Shown: positions 19,872 through 34,042 of the stretch, in pieces
Numbering within the stretch: the stretch's first letter is position 1
How the letters are laid out: every line of letters begins with the position of its first letter
Source of the DNA: Daphnia pulex
Taxonomy: Eukaryota; Arthropoda; Branchiopoda; Diplostraca; Daphniidae
Assembly (NCBI RefSeq): GCF_021134715.1
Contig: NC_060023.1
Coordinates: 11,594,001 to 11,658,000 of the forward strand
Reading direction: 5' to 3'
Length of the DNA stretch: 64,000 bases
Notes under the pieces: generated by a model
Seen by the model: the letters and a program-made list of their open reading frames with translations, nothing else
Databases searched by the model: none
Told to the model about the DNA's origin: nothing
Program-made: the position numbers and the translations under genes

Positions 19872-20453
19872 CTAACGACTAGAAACTGATAATACAGGTT
19901 TCCCAACACAGATAATTTTTCCAGTTTTGACACAATAGTGGGAAATGGTTTTCTCTCCTCCGACACTTAATTGGAATTCTGGTAACGCACATTTTCTGCA
20001 ATCGGGAACAGTTGTGTGCTTGTATCTGTTGACGTGTTTCAAATACTTAAAGATACCATTGGCTGAAAAATCAAAACTAGCTTCACAGCTCTGAAGGTCA
20101 CATCCTATAACAGTGTAATCAGGAATCAAACCTGATGAATTTAATTTGGTAAAAAGGAACTGACTGTGAAAGTGAAGATCTGAATGATTGTGACAAACAT
20201 CAGATTTGTTACAAGAGTGAATTCTCACTGCACATTTAGATGTAAAGAATACAACAATGGATTTCTTGCACTTTAAACACATTTCTTCACTGTGGGTTGG
20301 GTTTTTAATGGAATGCTGAGCCAAGTCTTCCAATGCAGTAAATAACTGTGGGCAGTCATAGCATCTATAGGGAAAATCTTTGACTGTATTGACTTGATTA
20401 CTCAACCTATGATGAACAGCATCTGCTTCAACAATACTAGGTTGGTTATCCAT
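19872..20453 (-). CDS. Cys/His-rich zinc-finger-like protein, paralogue 2
   Basis: 193 codons from an ATG just after a good acceptor (TTGTATAG at about 20457). It shares the full Cys/His layout of paralogue 1: CYDCPQLF, H-S-x-E-MCLKC, HSCNKSDVC, CDLQSCE, CRKCALPEFQL and a terminal SHYC. The start EADAVHHRLSNQ matches ETDAVHHRLAGE of the neighbour. This is a tandem duplication with strong divergence except at the putative zinc ligands. The function is unknown; a nucleic-acid-binding or protein-binding finger is the simplest guess. Confidence 0.65.
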   Translation of the reverse strand: MDNQPSIVEADAVHHRLSNQVNTVKDFPYRCYDCPQLFTALEDLAQHSIKNPTHSEEMCLKCKKSIVVFFTSKCAVRIHSCNKSDVCHNHSDLHFHSQFLFTKLNSSGLIPDYTVIGCDLQSCEASFDFSANGIFKYLKHVNRYKHTTVPDCRKCALPEFQLSVGGEKTISHYCVKTGKIICVGKPVLSVSSR

Positions 20454-20456
20454 TGC

Positions 20457-21117
20457 TCTATACAATTTTTTTTTACTTTGTTAGAATATAATTTACATCA
20501 ACAGAAAATTTAGGATTATGCCTTGCCTGTATTCTTCACCTGTAGTTGTAATAGGTCTATGATTCTTGCTGATAAGCGATAAGATAACATATATATCTTT
20601 TATGGCTTACTATGGTGAATCAACCTTACGAAATAAACATGCCCACGAGGTAGATTAAGCAAAGAAAACCTTCAAATACTAAAGAGAGTAAATAGGGCAC
20701 CTTTACCTTGCGATATTGCGGTGCGGTCGGCTTTTTTCTTTGAATAATCAAGGTAGCAATTGAAAGCAACGACATGATTTCAACATTGCAAACCTCATCC
20801 AAAGAGAATGTTTACCAATATTTAGCAGACAGCAATTACAGCGTTGCTTCCTCTTCGTGCCTTTAAAAACCACAAGATAATTTTGATCAAACGAAAATTA
20901 CATAATACTTGCTGGATTATTTTCAAAATTTCTTTAAATAGATAGAATTGATAAAACTGAATTGAAATCGAAATAATTTTACCGCGGTTTCCAAATGACA
21001 TCGTTGCCTACAACTGCAGCGTGAAGAAAAGTTCTCTAAAAAAACGTGCATTTTTTTCAAAACAATCTGCTCGTGTTTGGAATCTTCAAGCATTTCTGGC
21101 TACTGATCGTAATTGAA
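20457..21117. other. Intergenic, upstream of RPC9 and the finger gene
   Basis: Divergent interval between paralogue 2 (minus) and RPC9 (plus). A non-coding 5' exon of paralogue 2 may lie near 20528-20545, where the sequence resembles the other copy's. Nothing else was recognised. Confidence 0.5.
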
Positions 21118-21752
21118 ATGGAAATGTAAGCTAATTGTATAAATTTGTCCATGAACTTCCACTCAACCCCATTTTTTGTTTGTGTTACAGAATCGATGCA
21201 AACACGGCTATACTTAGCAATTTTGAGGTAGGTAAAACCTGTTTACTGGAGAATGTGTGGCTTTGAATAATTTATTTGTAATCTAACATTCTTCAAGGTT
21301 CTGGGACTTTTGAACAGTTCAAGAGTCAAAGGAGACCAAACCAGGAATCAAAGTGGGTCCTTAGCCACCATCACGTATGAAGTAAGGATTTTTTCAAATG
21401 ATTTCAATGTGTATCTGCTTCGATTCACCAGTTTCTTTTTGCCTATAGGCCATAAAATATCTTGAAGGCACGCCAGCTGCAGTACAGTCTGAGGGTTGCT
21501 TCAAGAAATTTCTCGAGGATGTGAAAAAGTTTGGACTGACTAAAAAAGAGAAAACCATGATCTTGAATCTGAGGCCTAAAACTGACGTTGAAATATCACT
21601 GGTATAAAAGCTATGCATGCCACTAGAATTGTCCATGTCTTAATCAGTGATTCAAACCTTTTTAGATTGTCCAATCTACAGATCAGGAACGGTTGACTGA
21701 AGAACAAATTGAGGAGCTCATAGAACTCATTCAAAATACTTTGCCAGAATAA
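21118..21752 (+). CDS. CRCP: RNA polymerase III subunit RPC9 (CRCP)
   Basis: Five exons (21118-21125, 21191-21227, 21298-21381, 21449-21601, 21666-21752) give 122 residues. The family pattern is clear: DANTAILSNFEVLGLL, ITYEAIKYLEGTPAA, FGLTKKEKTMILNLRP, DVEISLIV and ERLTEEQIEELI. RPC9 is the Rpb4-like stalk subunit of RNA polymerase III and pairs with RPC8 to recruit initiation factors. The first exon is only 8 coding bases. It converges on PP1. Confidence 0.95.
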
Positions 21753-22807
21753 ATTTGTTTTAACCCCGATTCTCATTTTCACGTTCGTTAAAAACTCAAC
21801 TCTGAATGTAAACAAATTACTAAATCCGAGAAAGCATGAGATGACAGCGAAATGTTTCAATTGCCTAACCATTACACCATGTGCCCAACGAAACCACCGT
21901 TATCCATCAAGGTTTCTCGACAGCCGTTATTTTATCTTTATTTGTTTTTAGTCGATCAACATTCCTTCCAACATCCTAACCATTAACAGCAGGATAACGA
22001 CGGAAACATTCGAAACACTTGACAGAAGATTCATTCCGGGGTGAACCAAACTTGATTCTAGGTTAGACATCACTTGAATAAATAAGATTGTCATTTTGGT
22101 TGCACATTTCTGTTCATTTATTGTAATGACGGGATCAAAATAAGATGGACAGAATCAATATGGAGAACATATTTTGTGTGTATATCGCCCGAGTGCTAAC
22201 TCCTTGGAGGAAGAGTAAATGGTAAAGGGGGTCGGAGAGAAAAAAACAAAAAGACGTGGGAGATATTTCAGGACTTTTTTTTTTCTTAAATACACAACAG
22301 ACACATGACAAATGGTGGGGTTTGGGGGGTTCGAAGAAAGAAAATTCGAACTCGGCTATTTTTCAGGACCAGGAGGGAAGTTTAACTACATCGTCGTCGC
22401 TTTACAGTTCGTCACTTGTGATAAGATTAAAAGGGAGAATGAAAGAAAAAAAAACACAAGAATGAAATCAAAAGGTACAATTGGTAGAACCAATCCTTTC
22501 TTTTTTTTAGTAATACAATTCCCTCCCCCCATCGACGATCCCTTGATCCTCTTCTGCCCCCCTTTTTTTTATTTCGATACAGCATTCGCACGAAGCCATC
22601 CGATTGCAACGCTTAAAATAACTTGTGTAATTTTTTTTTTGTTTTACTTTTGTGTGTAATTTGGAGGTTCATGATAACAATTCGTCGGTGAAACATCCAA
22701 TTCAAGACCTCGATTTCTTTTCTTTTTTTTTGCTTCTTTTTGTTCCTAAACGCTAGTCAAACATTGCCCGTCTGTCAGACGGACATAAAGGGATGCGGGT
22801 AGTAGAT
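21753..22807. other. 3' regions of RPC9 and PP1
   Basis: Convergent interval with no supported coding sequence. It is rich in poly-T runs. AATAAATAAATC on the minus strand overlaps and follows the PP1 stop codon and could be its poly(A) signal. Confidence 0.6.
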
Positions 22808-24363
<1,556 letters not shown>

Positions 24364-25357
24364 TGGAATATGAAGATGTACAACAAAAACTGATGATACA
24401 ACGGAAGCGAAACGACAGATGACAACCGATAAATTCCTATAGATGTTCTCCAAGTCCCGCACACAATTTTGGGGTGCTTCACCAAAAACACTTTTTCCAA
24501 GATGGCTGTCTGTGCTCTAGCCCTCTACTAAAACCCGTCGACAGAGCTCTCCCAAATCCGAAGCGTTTCTATGTATGCAGTATGCAGCGTCCGAAGGCCA
24601 ACGCTAGGCTCCACCCACCATCCCCCTCGAACTAGATAACGGTAGTGCGGAGATCTTAACTGTCCTTGATGAAGCCATACAAAATAATCTTTATATGTGT
24701 CACAACTATAGATTGTGACAATTAACTATTCTTTCAGCATAGTTTTATTTCAATAATATTAATTTGGTAGCCCTTGAAGGCTTGAAATTATTAAAAAAAA
24801 TTGGATTGGGGCTTACCTTCTTGTGAGACAGCGCCTCTAGCGGTGGATCTTTATGAGGAATGAATATACGATTGATTGGAAAGCGTTGCTAACCTTGACT
24901 TTTTTCGAAAGAACAACAATTACAAATATATTTAAAAACATGAAATACATTCTCTATGCATTCTTATCATTGGTGAATTTTGATTTTATTCCAACATTTC
25001 CGCTGCTTCGTTCCCTAGGCGCCACCATCATATGATCAATACTCTACGACCTTTTACGATTTGAACCCCGGATATTGATGAGTCTGCTGTTCGATTCCCT
25101 TTTGATAAAAGAAAGGTTATCCAAATCGAGTTTGATTTCATCCAAGTTGAAAAAGGGCATCAATTGATTGAGAAAGTCGTTGGAGATGTATACTTGTTTC
25201 GTCATTAAGCTCCGCCCAGTCATTTTATTCAAATAATAAGAGTAGAGACATCTAGCGGTAGACAGCCAACAAGGTTGCGTGTGTAGACACTCGCTCTTTT
25301 TTGTCGACAGTTTGGTGCGGGGGTGATAAACAAAGGGTTGTCCGGGCTGATTGAAAC
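24364..25357. other. Divergent intergenic region PP1 / PPP4R2
   Basis: No coding sequence supported. It holds a CTCF-like motif at 24829-24846 (complement CCACCGCTAGAGGCGCTG). Confidence 0.5.
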
Positions 25358-27251
25358 ATGGAAAACATTGAAAGTATATTAGATGAATTAAATGGTAAGT
25401 TGGCATCTGTTTCTACATTCAATACTTTGTAGAAATGCTCGTCTTGAAACGGGCGAACAAATCACGAGACACTTCTTGGGCCAAGGACGCGAATGTATCG
25501 CGGTCACGTCCTTCCGATGAGTTTCTCATGATCAAGCTTGATTTCTGTAAAGATATCAGGGAGATAAGTTTTTTTTTAATGCTGTCCAAGCTAACTTGTA
25601 CTTTACTTTAATATTTTTTCCAGACTATGATAAGCAAAAGACCCCGGAAATTCCAAAAAATTTAGAAGAGTACATCAATCACCTGGCAAAGACTGGTGAA
25701 ACACTCTTCCCCTGGCTCAAGATCAGAGGTGTCCTCCGGCACAAGCTGGAATTAGTCATCGCCAATTTTAAAGAAGTATGTCCAACAGAGAACTTGCCCC
25801 CCTGCCCAAATGTGGAACCTTTTAATTTTGAGATAGTGAAAGATAAAATTCTCCAACAATTTGACAGCTTCACCTGGTAAGTTGCAATGATGCAATACAT
25901 TACAAAACACTTATTTACAACATCATTTGGGTTTCTGCAGTGCCCCTTTCACAATACAGAGATTGTGTGAACTCTTGTGTGCCCCGAGGAAGCACTACAA
26001 GAGAACAGACAAGTTCATGCGAGGCATAGAGAAGAACCTTTTAGTTGTTACCACAGTAGACCCAGAGCAAAGGTGATTTCAGTCTTGCTTAATATTCAAC
26101 AAGTATTGACTCTTATTTCTCCTATTTTTGTATTCTCTCCAGGAAACGTTCCGAATCAGTATCTTCTTCTCAAACGTTAGTTAACGGCGTTGTTGACATA
26201 AATGTGGGTTCCAGTCGACCACTTGCTACCTTCGCTGCCAAGAACGACTCTAGACCGGTTTCGGCTGCCTCAGATACTGCATCAGTTTCAGATGGTGAGA
26301 TACCAGCAACGAGATTTTCTATTTGATTAGTTCTACTTAGAGAGATGCCTAATTTGCTTTCTTTCATTCGTTCGTTCGTTCCCAGCTGACTCTGGCATTT
26401 CAGACACCGAAGACGAGGATAAGCCGGCACGAAAAGAGCCGGTATTGATCAAGGCATCTGGCACAGCAGAACCACAAGACCAAGGCGAGGCAAGAGAAAC
26501 TACAAATGGTGCTGTCGATCAAGAAGAAGCCAAGCCGTTGCCAACAACAGAAGCAGAAACGGTCTCTCCTGCACTTGTCGAGTCGCCAGTGACACCGGCT
26601 GTCGTGACCAGCGAGGAGACTCCCACCGTCCAGATGCCCGAAGATGCAACAGGGTCGTCTACTAGTGAATCCGAGAAAGCCGTAGTAAAGGAAGAGGAAG
26701 CAACGCCCAGTGAAGAGGACAGTGCCAAGAGCATCGATGTCGAGAGCGTGGCCTCTGAAGAGAAACCAGTCGACATGGAAGAAGAGGAATCGGCACCTCC
26801 GAAACTCGTTACGAAAGAAGAAACGACCGCAGATGAGCGAATAGTCGAAGTACAACCACAAGAAAGTGAAATGACGTTAGCTCCGGAGGTGAGTCAACCA
26901 CCAGCAGCAGCAGCGCTGAGCGAAACGTTGGAGACGCCAGTCAGTGATAAGAAACGACCACTGGAGAAAGCAGTTGATGGAGATGAAGAAGACGACAGTG
27001 AACACAGTCCCGACGCTAAACAACCGAGATTTTTCAGTCCTGATAAGGTAATATAGTTGACACATGTTTTATGATAAAAATACTAATAATGCCATTTCTG
27101 CGAGCAGGTGATAGAAGACAATCCCGTTCCAGCACAGACGACCGACACTCAAGTCGCCGAAGAAGAACAAAATGCCGTGACACCATCACTGGAAACGGTG
27201 GAAAAACCGGCAGAAACGGATCCTGTAGTTCCTGCAACGGAAAGCCATTAA
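25358..27251 (+). CDS. PPP4R2: Protein phosphatase 4 regulatory subunit 2
   Basis: Six exons (25358-25394, 25624-25876, 25941-26072, 26143-26294, 26386-27047, 27108-27251) give 459 residues. The conserved N-terminal domain (about 1-145) includes [40 protein letters not shown] and [16 protein letters not shown]. The rest is acidic and disordered (E/T/V/P-rich) with KRPLE and [12 protein letters not shown] near the end. The family targets PP4, for example in DNA-repair dephosphorylation and centrosome maturation. A poly(A) signal AATAAA lies near 27624. Confidence 0.95.
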
Positions 27252-29510
27252 ATCATCAGACGACAAACAAATTCAAAAACTGGAACATTTTGTTTTTTTC
27301 GCGTGCTCACATTCTCGGATTTTTCAAAAATTAATTTTTTTTTTCTTTCATCAACTATAAACTTGCTGCTCTCGGTCTCTTACACTCATTTGTGCCACGA
27401 ATGGAAAAGACCAACGTGCCCTCCTCCACCACCACCACCGTGTCACGTCCCTGTTCTCTTCCAAGGATTCTTTTGTTTTTCCAGGGGATTTTTGGGTGAC
27501 TTAATTGATTCGGTCAGCTTAATTTGCTGGCCTTCCTATTCCTCCACTTTTCTCTGTCTCTCTCCCACCTTCTGTCCTTTTTTTTAAAATCTCTAGCGTT
27601 GATTGAGTTCATTTTTTACAAATCAATAAAATAAAAAGTCTCACTGAAATTGCAATGTTGAAAATGACCTGAAAAAGAAAAAACAGAAGTTAGACCAAAA
27701 AAAAACACATGGGTTTGTTATTTATTTGCTTGACGCGAATACAAGGCTAGGAAACCACACAACAGCAAGTGCAGATAGGTTTGCCAGAGACCGAGAACTT
27801 AGGATTCATTTTTGACATGTCTTTTTTCTTTTTCTTGTCCAGCTGATCAAAACGTGTAAATCACCACTGTACACACACATCACTTGACACATACATTCGC
27901 TTACAAGAATGGATACAATTCTTTTTTATTTGATTGGGTTTTTTTTTGTTTTTGTTTACTGTAAAAGAATGTTGGAGGGGGGGAGAGAGAAAGTGAAGAT
28001 CATGAGGGGGGAGAAGAAAAGACAAGTCAGCGGGACACGAAGATAGAAATGAACGGCGGGAGAGTCTGGGGGACAACATTCGTTCTCGTGAAACACGGGG
28101 AGGAAAAAGAACAGAATTTTAGGCAGTTTTTCTTTCAACCACTCTCCACGTTTTTCTTTGCTCACCACATGGGAACCGACCACAACGGCATATTACATCA
28201 CGCAAATCGCCGAAAAACAGAAAGGAAATTATTATTTTTTCTGCTGGACATGCGACTCGCGTTTCTCATTTGTTTCGTGTCGAATGTCAAACACTGGCAG
28301 TTGCACAAAACAAATGACACACAACATTTTGAAAAAATAAAAGATAAACAAACGAAAATACATTTAAACTCATTTCTTTTTTTCTTTAGAAAAATAAAAC
28401 AAAAGAATAAAAAATAATAATAATAAAATTTTGTCTTTAAAAAAAAAACTCTTTTCAAGAGTAGGCCATTCTTCAAAATTGAATTTGAACTCTTTGAGAG
28501 GATGCCCAGAGCCCCAGACTGTGACACACACACAAACAATTGTAAAATAGGAAAACTTGTGTTTCTTTACTCTCACTCTTATGCTTTTCCTATGTATAGA
28601 ATATGTATAGAATATATCAAAAATCATTCAAACCAACCAAAATAAATTGAAAAAAAAAAATTCTGACATTTAAAAATTTTAGCCCGCGAAATTTTGAAAT
28701 CAAAATTTTTTGTGGGGGGACGCTTTCAGCAGGGCCACACAATCACACACAAACGCACAGACATTTGAATTTATAAAATCCTCACATTTTCTCTTAGCTT
28801 TAGCTGTGTGGTCACACGTGGTTCCTACATGGTTAATTCATTAGAGCAAGAATAGGGGGAAAAAACAACAAACTCTGATAAGCCCGAATTAAATTTTTAA
28901 ACAAAAAACATGGCGGAGGGATAGAGGAGGTGAAAACAAAAAACCAAAGAATTTCAACTATTTCTTCTTTCTTTTCGTTCAGTGTCGGTGTCCAGTTTAA
29001 CGGGGGTAAACCAGAAAAATATGCTTATTTATTTATATTATAAAGATGCATCCAAATTTTGGAATTCGGACGCACCTTTCTTCTCTTTTGGCTAAATTTT
29101 CTTCTTTTTTGTTTTTGTTTTGTTTGTTGTACAAAATTTGTTGACGTTTCAAAACTGGATCGAGAGATTAGAATTAGAATTCCACACACGCACGCACACA
29201 CTGACAGTCACTCGCAGGCAGGTAGACACAATTTCTCACGCGGCCAGAAAAAGAAGAAGAAGAATTGATATATATACCTATCATTCCGTAATTTAGTTTT
29301 TCTTCCGGGTGGGTGGGCCCTGTGAGAGGAGAGAGAGATTTTGGATGCATTGGTCTTTTAAGCACAACAAATTGTTTTGAATTGAAACAATGCGGAGGAA
29401 GGTGGCAAAAGGACGACAAGGGAGAGAACGGACGACGAAGATAACAATCAAGACGACGACGAATAAACTTGTTTGAGGACGATGTTTTTTCTTTTTTTAA
29501 AAAATAGCGG
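27252..29510. other. 3' regions of PPP4R2 and HR4
   Basis: Convergent, AT-rich and homopolymer-rich. No coding region supported; the open frames are poly-Lys/Phe shadows. TTATTTATTTATATTA near 29023-29038 gives AATAAATAA on the minus strand and could end HR4 transcripts. Confidence 0.6.
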
Positions 29511-32500
29511 CTATCTGTGAATGGCCGAATTCAGCAGGAAAGGAACGTAAAACATTTTACTCTCCAGCAGCAAGGTAGCAGCCGATTGGACCTAGACGTT
29601 ATAAAAGTTGAAAAAAAATGAATTCCCGTTGATTCAATTTAAAAAGAGAGAAACGTGAACGTGTCAGTACCTCAGGTAAACGTGTGAGGAGATCAGAAAA
29701 TCGCCCAGGCGATTGTGGATAGTTGTGTTCGACATAGCTCTGCAGACACTGCATGTATCGTTCTTGAATGGCTTCCAGTTCGACGCTGCCGCTACCTTTA
29801 GCTGTCGGGACGGAATGAGCTCATTGATTATCGATTCCGTTTTAAATGATTTGAAGCCGGAAAGGTCAACTTACGTTGGCTGAGCATGGCAATGACTTTG
29901 AGACAGACATACTCCTCCATCCGCAATTGGCTCCTTTGGAGCATCATCGTGACGTGAGTGATGCGCTCCACCATGAGTCCCACGTCCTGTCTCAACTGGT
30001 CCAGGGTCAAGGGTCGACCCATCATGGCGGCTAAACATGTTTGAAGGGTGACTAGGTTGGCCGATACCTAAAATATTCAAATCAAATTTCATTTTATTAG
30101 ATAATTTCCGACTTGAAATTGAAAAGTTTGTGCGACTTTACCTGCTGGACGAAATCGTGTTCAGTGGGTTCTGGTCCTGACCACGTCTTGCGCGGCCCGT
30201 GGATGGCCTGATAGGCCGAAGTGGTCAGCACCAGTAGCTCGTGCCATTTGTGCGTCAGCAATCGCGTGTGCACCTCGACGGGCAGCTCAGAGTAGAACGG
30301 AAGACGTTTGGTCCACTGCACCAGCTTGTAGACTATCGAGTCGCCGATTTGGCAGAGTTTGTCCGACAGCTCGGCTTTCGTGTCCAGCAACTCGTCCAAC
30401 TGAAAATGACCAAAAAAATGTTGTAAAAGAGCAAAATTGAATTATTGGAAATTGAAAATTTACCTTCAAGGTGGCAATATCTTCAAACTCATCACAATAA
30501 ATGAGCGTGCAAATGGTGGGCATGGCCGTCTCGTAAGGCATACTGATGGCGTCCCGGCTGGACGTGACGGCGCTTTCCAATCGTCGCCTCAAATGGAGCA
30601 CCTCGCTCGGATTCGTCAGCGCCGTCTTGAGAATGTTGCCGTTGGCGATCCGTGGCACTTGTTGTTGTTGCTGCTGCTGCTGGCCCGATCCGCCCATCAT
30701 CCCGTGGTGGTGAAGCTGCTGGAGCTGCTGTTGTTGTTGTTGTTGCTGATGGTGTTGTTGATCCATGACGGCAATGCCGGGCGGGGACTTTCGATGAATT
30801 CCGTTAGTGCTCATCACCTGCTGTTGTTGTTGCTGTTGTTGCTGGATTTTGCCGTTGGCAATGGCATTGGCTTCGAGAACGGCCTTGACGCCCAGTGCGG
30901 CGGCTGCGGCCGAAACGGCCGTCACACCACCGTTGGTGGCGGTGGTTCCCGGCGGACTTTTATTGTTGTTCTTCTTGTGCTTCCGGTATTTGACCTTGTA
31001 GAGGTTGTAAACAGCGCCGGAATTCCTTCCGCCGGGCATCCTGTCCTCCCTGACGGCGGCCAGGACCATGCCCTGGGCGAGGCACTTTTGGAAACGGCAA
31101 TACTGGCACCGATTCCGCTGGGCCTTTGTGATCTCGCAATTGCCTTCCGCCACGCAAGTGTACACCCGCTTATTCTGCACCGTCCGCTTGAAAAAGCCTT
31201 TGCACCTGTCCAAATAAAACCAAAAACAATTCAATCATCTGATCATCCGGAATTGTGTCCAATTCATTTGTTTGTTTCTTACCCTTCACAGGTGATGATT
31301 CCGTAATGGAGTCCAGTGGCTTTGTCCTCGCAGATCATGCAAATCATGGGCGTGTCTTCATCGTCCTCCTCCATCCGGTTGCCGTCGCTGTGGCTGTTGC
31401 TGCCGTTGACGGCGGACGGGCGACCTCCGCCGTTGATGGTCGTCACGATGGACGACGGAAGCTGATGGATGGCCGATGTCGGGTGATTATGAGTGCCGTT
31501 GTCATGGTGACCGTTGCTGTGAAGGTGATTGCTGTTGTTGTGGTGGACATTGTTGGAGCTGACGATGATGGACGACCGGCCGGAACAGACGGAATAATCC
31601 AACGCTTGGGAATCTGGCCTCTGCTGTTGCTGCTGTTGTTGTTGCTTGATGGCAGCGGCGGATCGCTCGGCGTTTTCCCACAGCCGCTCCATCGAGAGAG
31701 GCTGGCTGGATGAAGTGGGAGGAGCCATGGCGCTGGAAGCCGCAGAAATGGGAGGCGAGGAAGAAGAAGACGACGAGGAAGAAGAGGAGGAGGATGAAGA
31801 AGACGACGAATTGGTGGATCGCGACGAGAGGTGGAGAGCTGGCGGACGCGAGATGGAAGGCGGAAGCCCTTGGTGGTGTCCGCCAGTACTCTCAGCTAAC
31901 CGTGCGGATGACATAAAGTGACCGTTGGTGGCCCGATCCATCGACGGAGGCGTGTCCGGAAAAGGATATCCGCCTGGCGGATGGTGATGGTTCCTGGCCA
32001 CCGTCAGTAGACCCAAGGCCGGAGGAGAACCGGATCCCTGGTGGTGATGCCGTGATGATGAGGACGACGACGCCGACAGCGACGAGGAAGAGGAGGAGCA
32101 CGGCGTCGACGTGGTGGGCGTCTGAACCCGGAGCGGAGTGGCAAAATGCGGAGGAGTCGATGATCCAGCGGCCACGCCATTCGAAGAAGAAGAAGACGAA
32201 GAAGATGTGGATGATAATGATGAGGTTGGACTCAATCGCTGGATGTTGACCACACTCGGCCTCTCCGTTGGGCTCACGGTGCTGCTGCTCGGACTGTTGG
32301 CCTGCTGGATCGTTCCAAATTCAAATAATTTAAAATCAAATTGAATTTTGGCCAGGGGAAATTTAATTTCTGAATTTTACCTGCGGAGGAGATGACCTGG
32401 ATACGACGCCGTGACGTCGATCGGACGATGACTGGGCCAAACTGAGCAATCCGTCAATGGACAACCGGATGCTGGCGGCATCTTGCATGTTGTTGCTATT

Positions 32501-34042
32501 CATTTGCTTGACGCTGCCTGGACGGTTCTGGTGAACGGCCATCATCAAAGGAGGAGGAGGTTGTTGAACTTCCGATCCGTTGGGCACCGATCGCGGCCTG
32601 GATGGCGTCGGCTGCTGCTGATCCGCCCAATGGCCGGTCCACACCATCGTCTTCACTCCGCCAGACTGGCCCAGGATCACCGATGGCACTCGGGGATTCG
32701 TTCCGGCCGCCGAATGATTGGACTGCGGTTTATTGCTGCTTCCGTTGTGGTGATGGTGATCCGGCGAGGAGCCAGGCGCAAGGGAAGGCGACGTCCTGGA
32801 TCCGCCGTTGGGCGACGAATCCATCGGAACGGCACCGTGGACGACCGTGGTGCAGGTCGAGGCTCTCCGATGGCTGAAAATGATTTCCGGCCGGATTGGT
32901 TTGCTCATGTGGTTGTTGTTGTTTGTCGTCGTATGGCCGTTGGGCGAGGATTGGTTGGACCATGAGCGGATGCCGTTGTGTTCGGAACTGCTGACCGAAG
33001 TGGCCGACGACGGACTGTGTTGTCGACTTTCCGTCTTGACGATCGCCGCTGGTGAATGAGCGGAAAGATCCATTCTTCCGGCGGAAGCGGTGGTGGAAGT
33101 TGATCCTTTGGAACCGAAACTTTCGGCTGCCGGCTCCTTGATCCGCGTCCGGTGCGGATCTTCATCGTGGAATGATGAGCCCGTCGTCGCTTTGGCCTTT
33201 GACAATTTGACGGCCTCGTTTATCGTCTCGTCCACCTCGTCTCGATTCCGCACTCGTTTCTGTGGCTGCTGCTGTCGCTCCATCTCTTCTTCCTCCTCTT
33301 CCATCGCTTCCTGCTTGACAACAATCATCAAAGCGGAACCCGTTCCGGAATCCTCGCATAGTCGCAGCTGGAGGTGGTCGTCGGCGCCCAGGGAATCCGG
33401 CGTCGACCGACTTTGTTGGATAAGAAAAAGTTGTTGGTTAATAACTTATAAATTTGACCGCTAGATGGCGGATGCGTTTACCTTCCGCGAGAGAGTCCAG
33501 GTGAGGAGATGAATCCGCCGTCGCTGGCGCTGGATGCGGATGCCTGGGAGGATCTTTCCGGTGATTCATCCTCTTCATCTTCTTCAACTCCGTCATCTTC
33601 GTCTTCATCTTCTTCTTGTTTAATAATCCGGCCATTGCAGACGACCGTGATGCTGGCCGTCGCCGTTCCGCCATTCTCATCCGACGGATGTTGTTGCTGT
33701 TGTTCTCCCGCCGCGCTGCTGTTGCTGGGCGGATTTTCCTCGTCTGCGGCTCCGCCAACGTGATTGCCGCTGGTACTTCCGCAGCCTTCCTCGCCGCTCC
33801 TGGGCGGAGTGGCCGCGCTACAGTCGGGCGACGCCGAACTGCCCGTCTCCATCAGACTTTCACCTGTTTGGATAAACGATGAAATTGATTAACGTGAATT
33901 TTCACATCCATTTGTTGTGTTGTGTTGGGGATGTACCGTCGCTACTGCATCGTGAATCGACTTTTCTTCGTTTGAGCTTCAGGTCCTGGAACAAGCTCAT
34001 CTTTCCACCGGAATCACTAGAGAGCACCACCGTCACCGTCAT
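29511..34042 (-). CDS. HR4: Nuclear hormone receptor HR4 (NR6A2 type)
   Basis: Nine exons (34042-33937, 33863-33482, 33410-32381, 32304-31283, 31205-30464, 30399-30142, 30067-29875, 29801-29671, 29591-29511) keep frame to 1314 residues. The start [19 protein letters not shown] and [17 protein letters not shown] match insect HR4 N termini. The DNA-binding domain (about 828-895) begins [14 protein letters not shown], has the P-box CEGCKGFF and ends in [23 protein letters not shown], a GRF/HR4 hallmark. The ligand-binding domain fills about 1040-1314. Long Gln, Ser and Asn/His tracts lie on both sides of the DBD. In insects HR4 is an ecdysone-response repressor controlling moulting and prothoracic timing. 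Numerous antisense frames over the exons are codon-bias shadows. Confidence 0.97.
33458..33472. promoter_or_regulatory. CTCF-like motif in HR4 intron
   Basis: CCGCTAGATGGCGGA lies in the intron between coding exons 2 and 3. It resembles the CTCF core (CCNSYAGRKGGCR). Confidence 0.3.

Noticed and set aside
26400-26861. 153-codon minus-strand frame over PPP4R2
   Set aside because: Antisense shadow of the acidic, codon-biased tail of PPP4R2.
30437-33464. Long plus-strand open frames across HR4 (up to 289 codons)
   Set aside because: Antisense shadows of Gln/Ser/His-rich HR4 exons, with poly-Leu/Arg composition and no domain.
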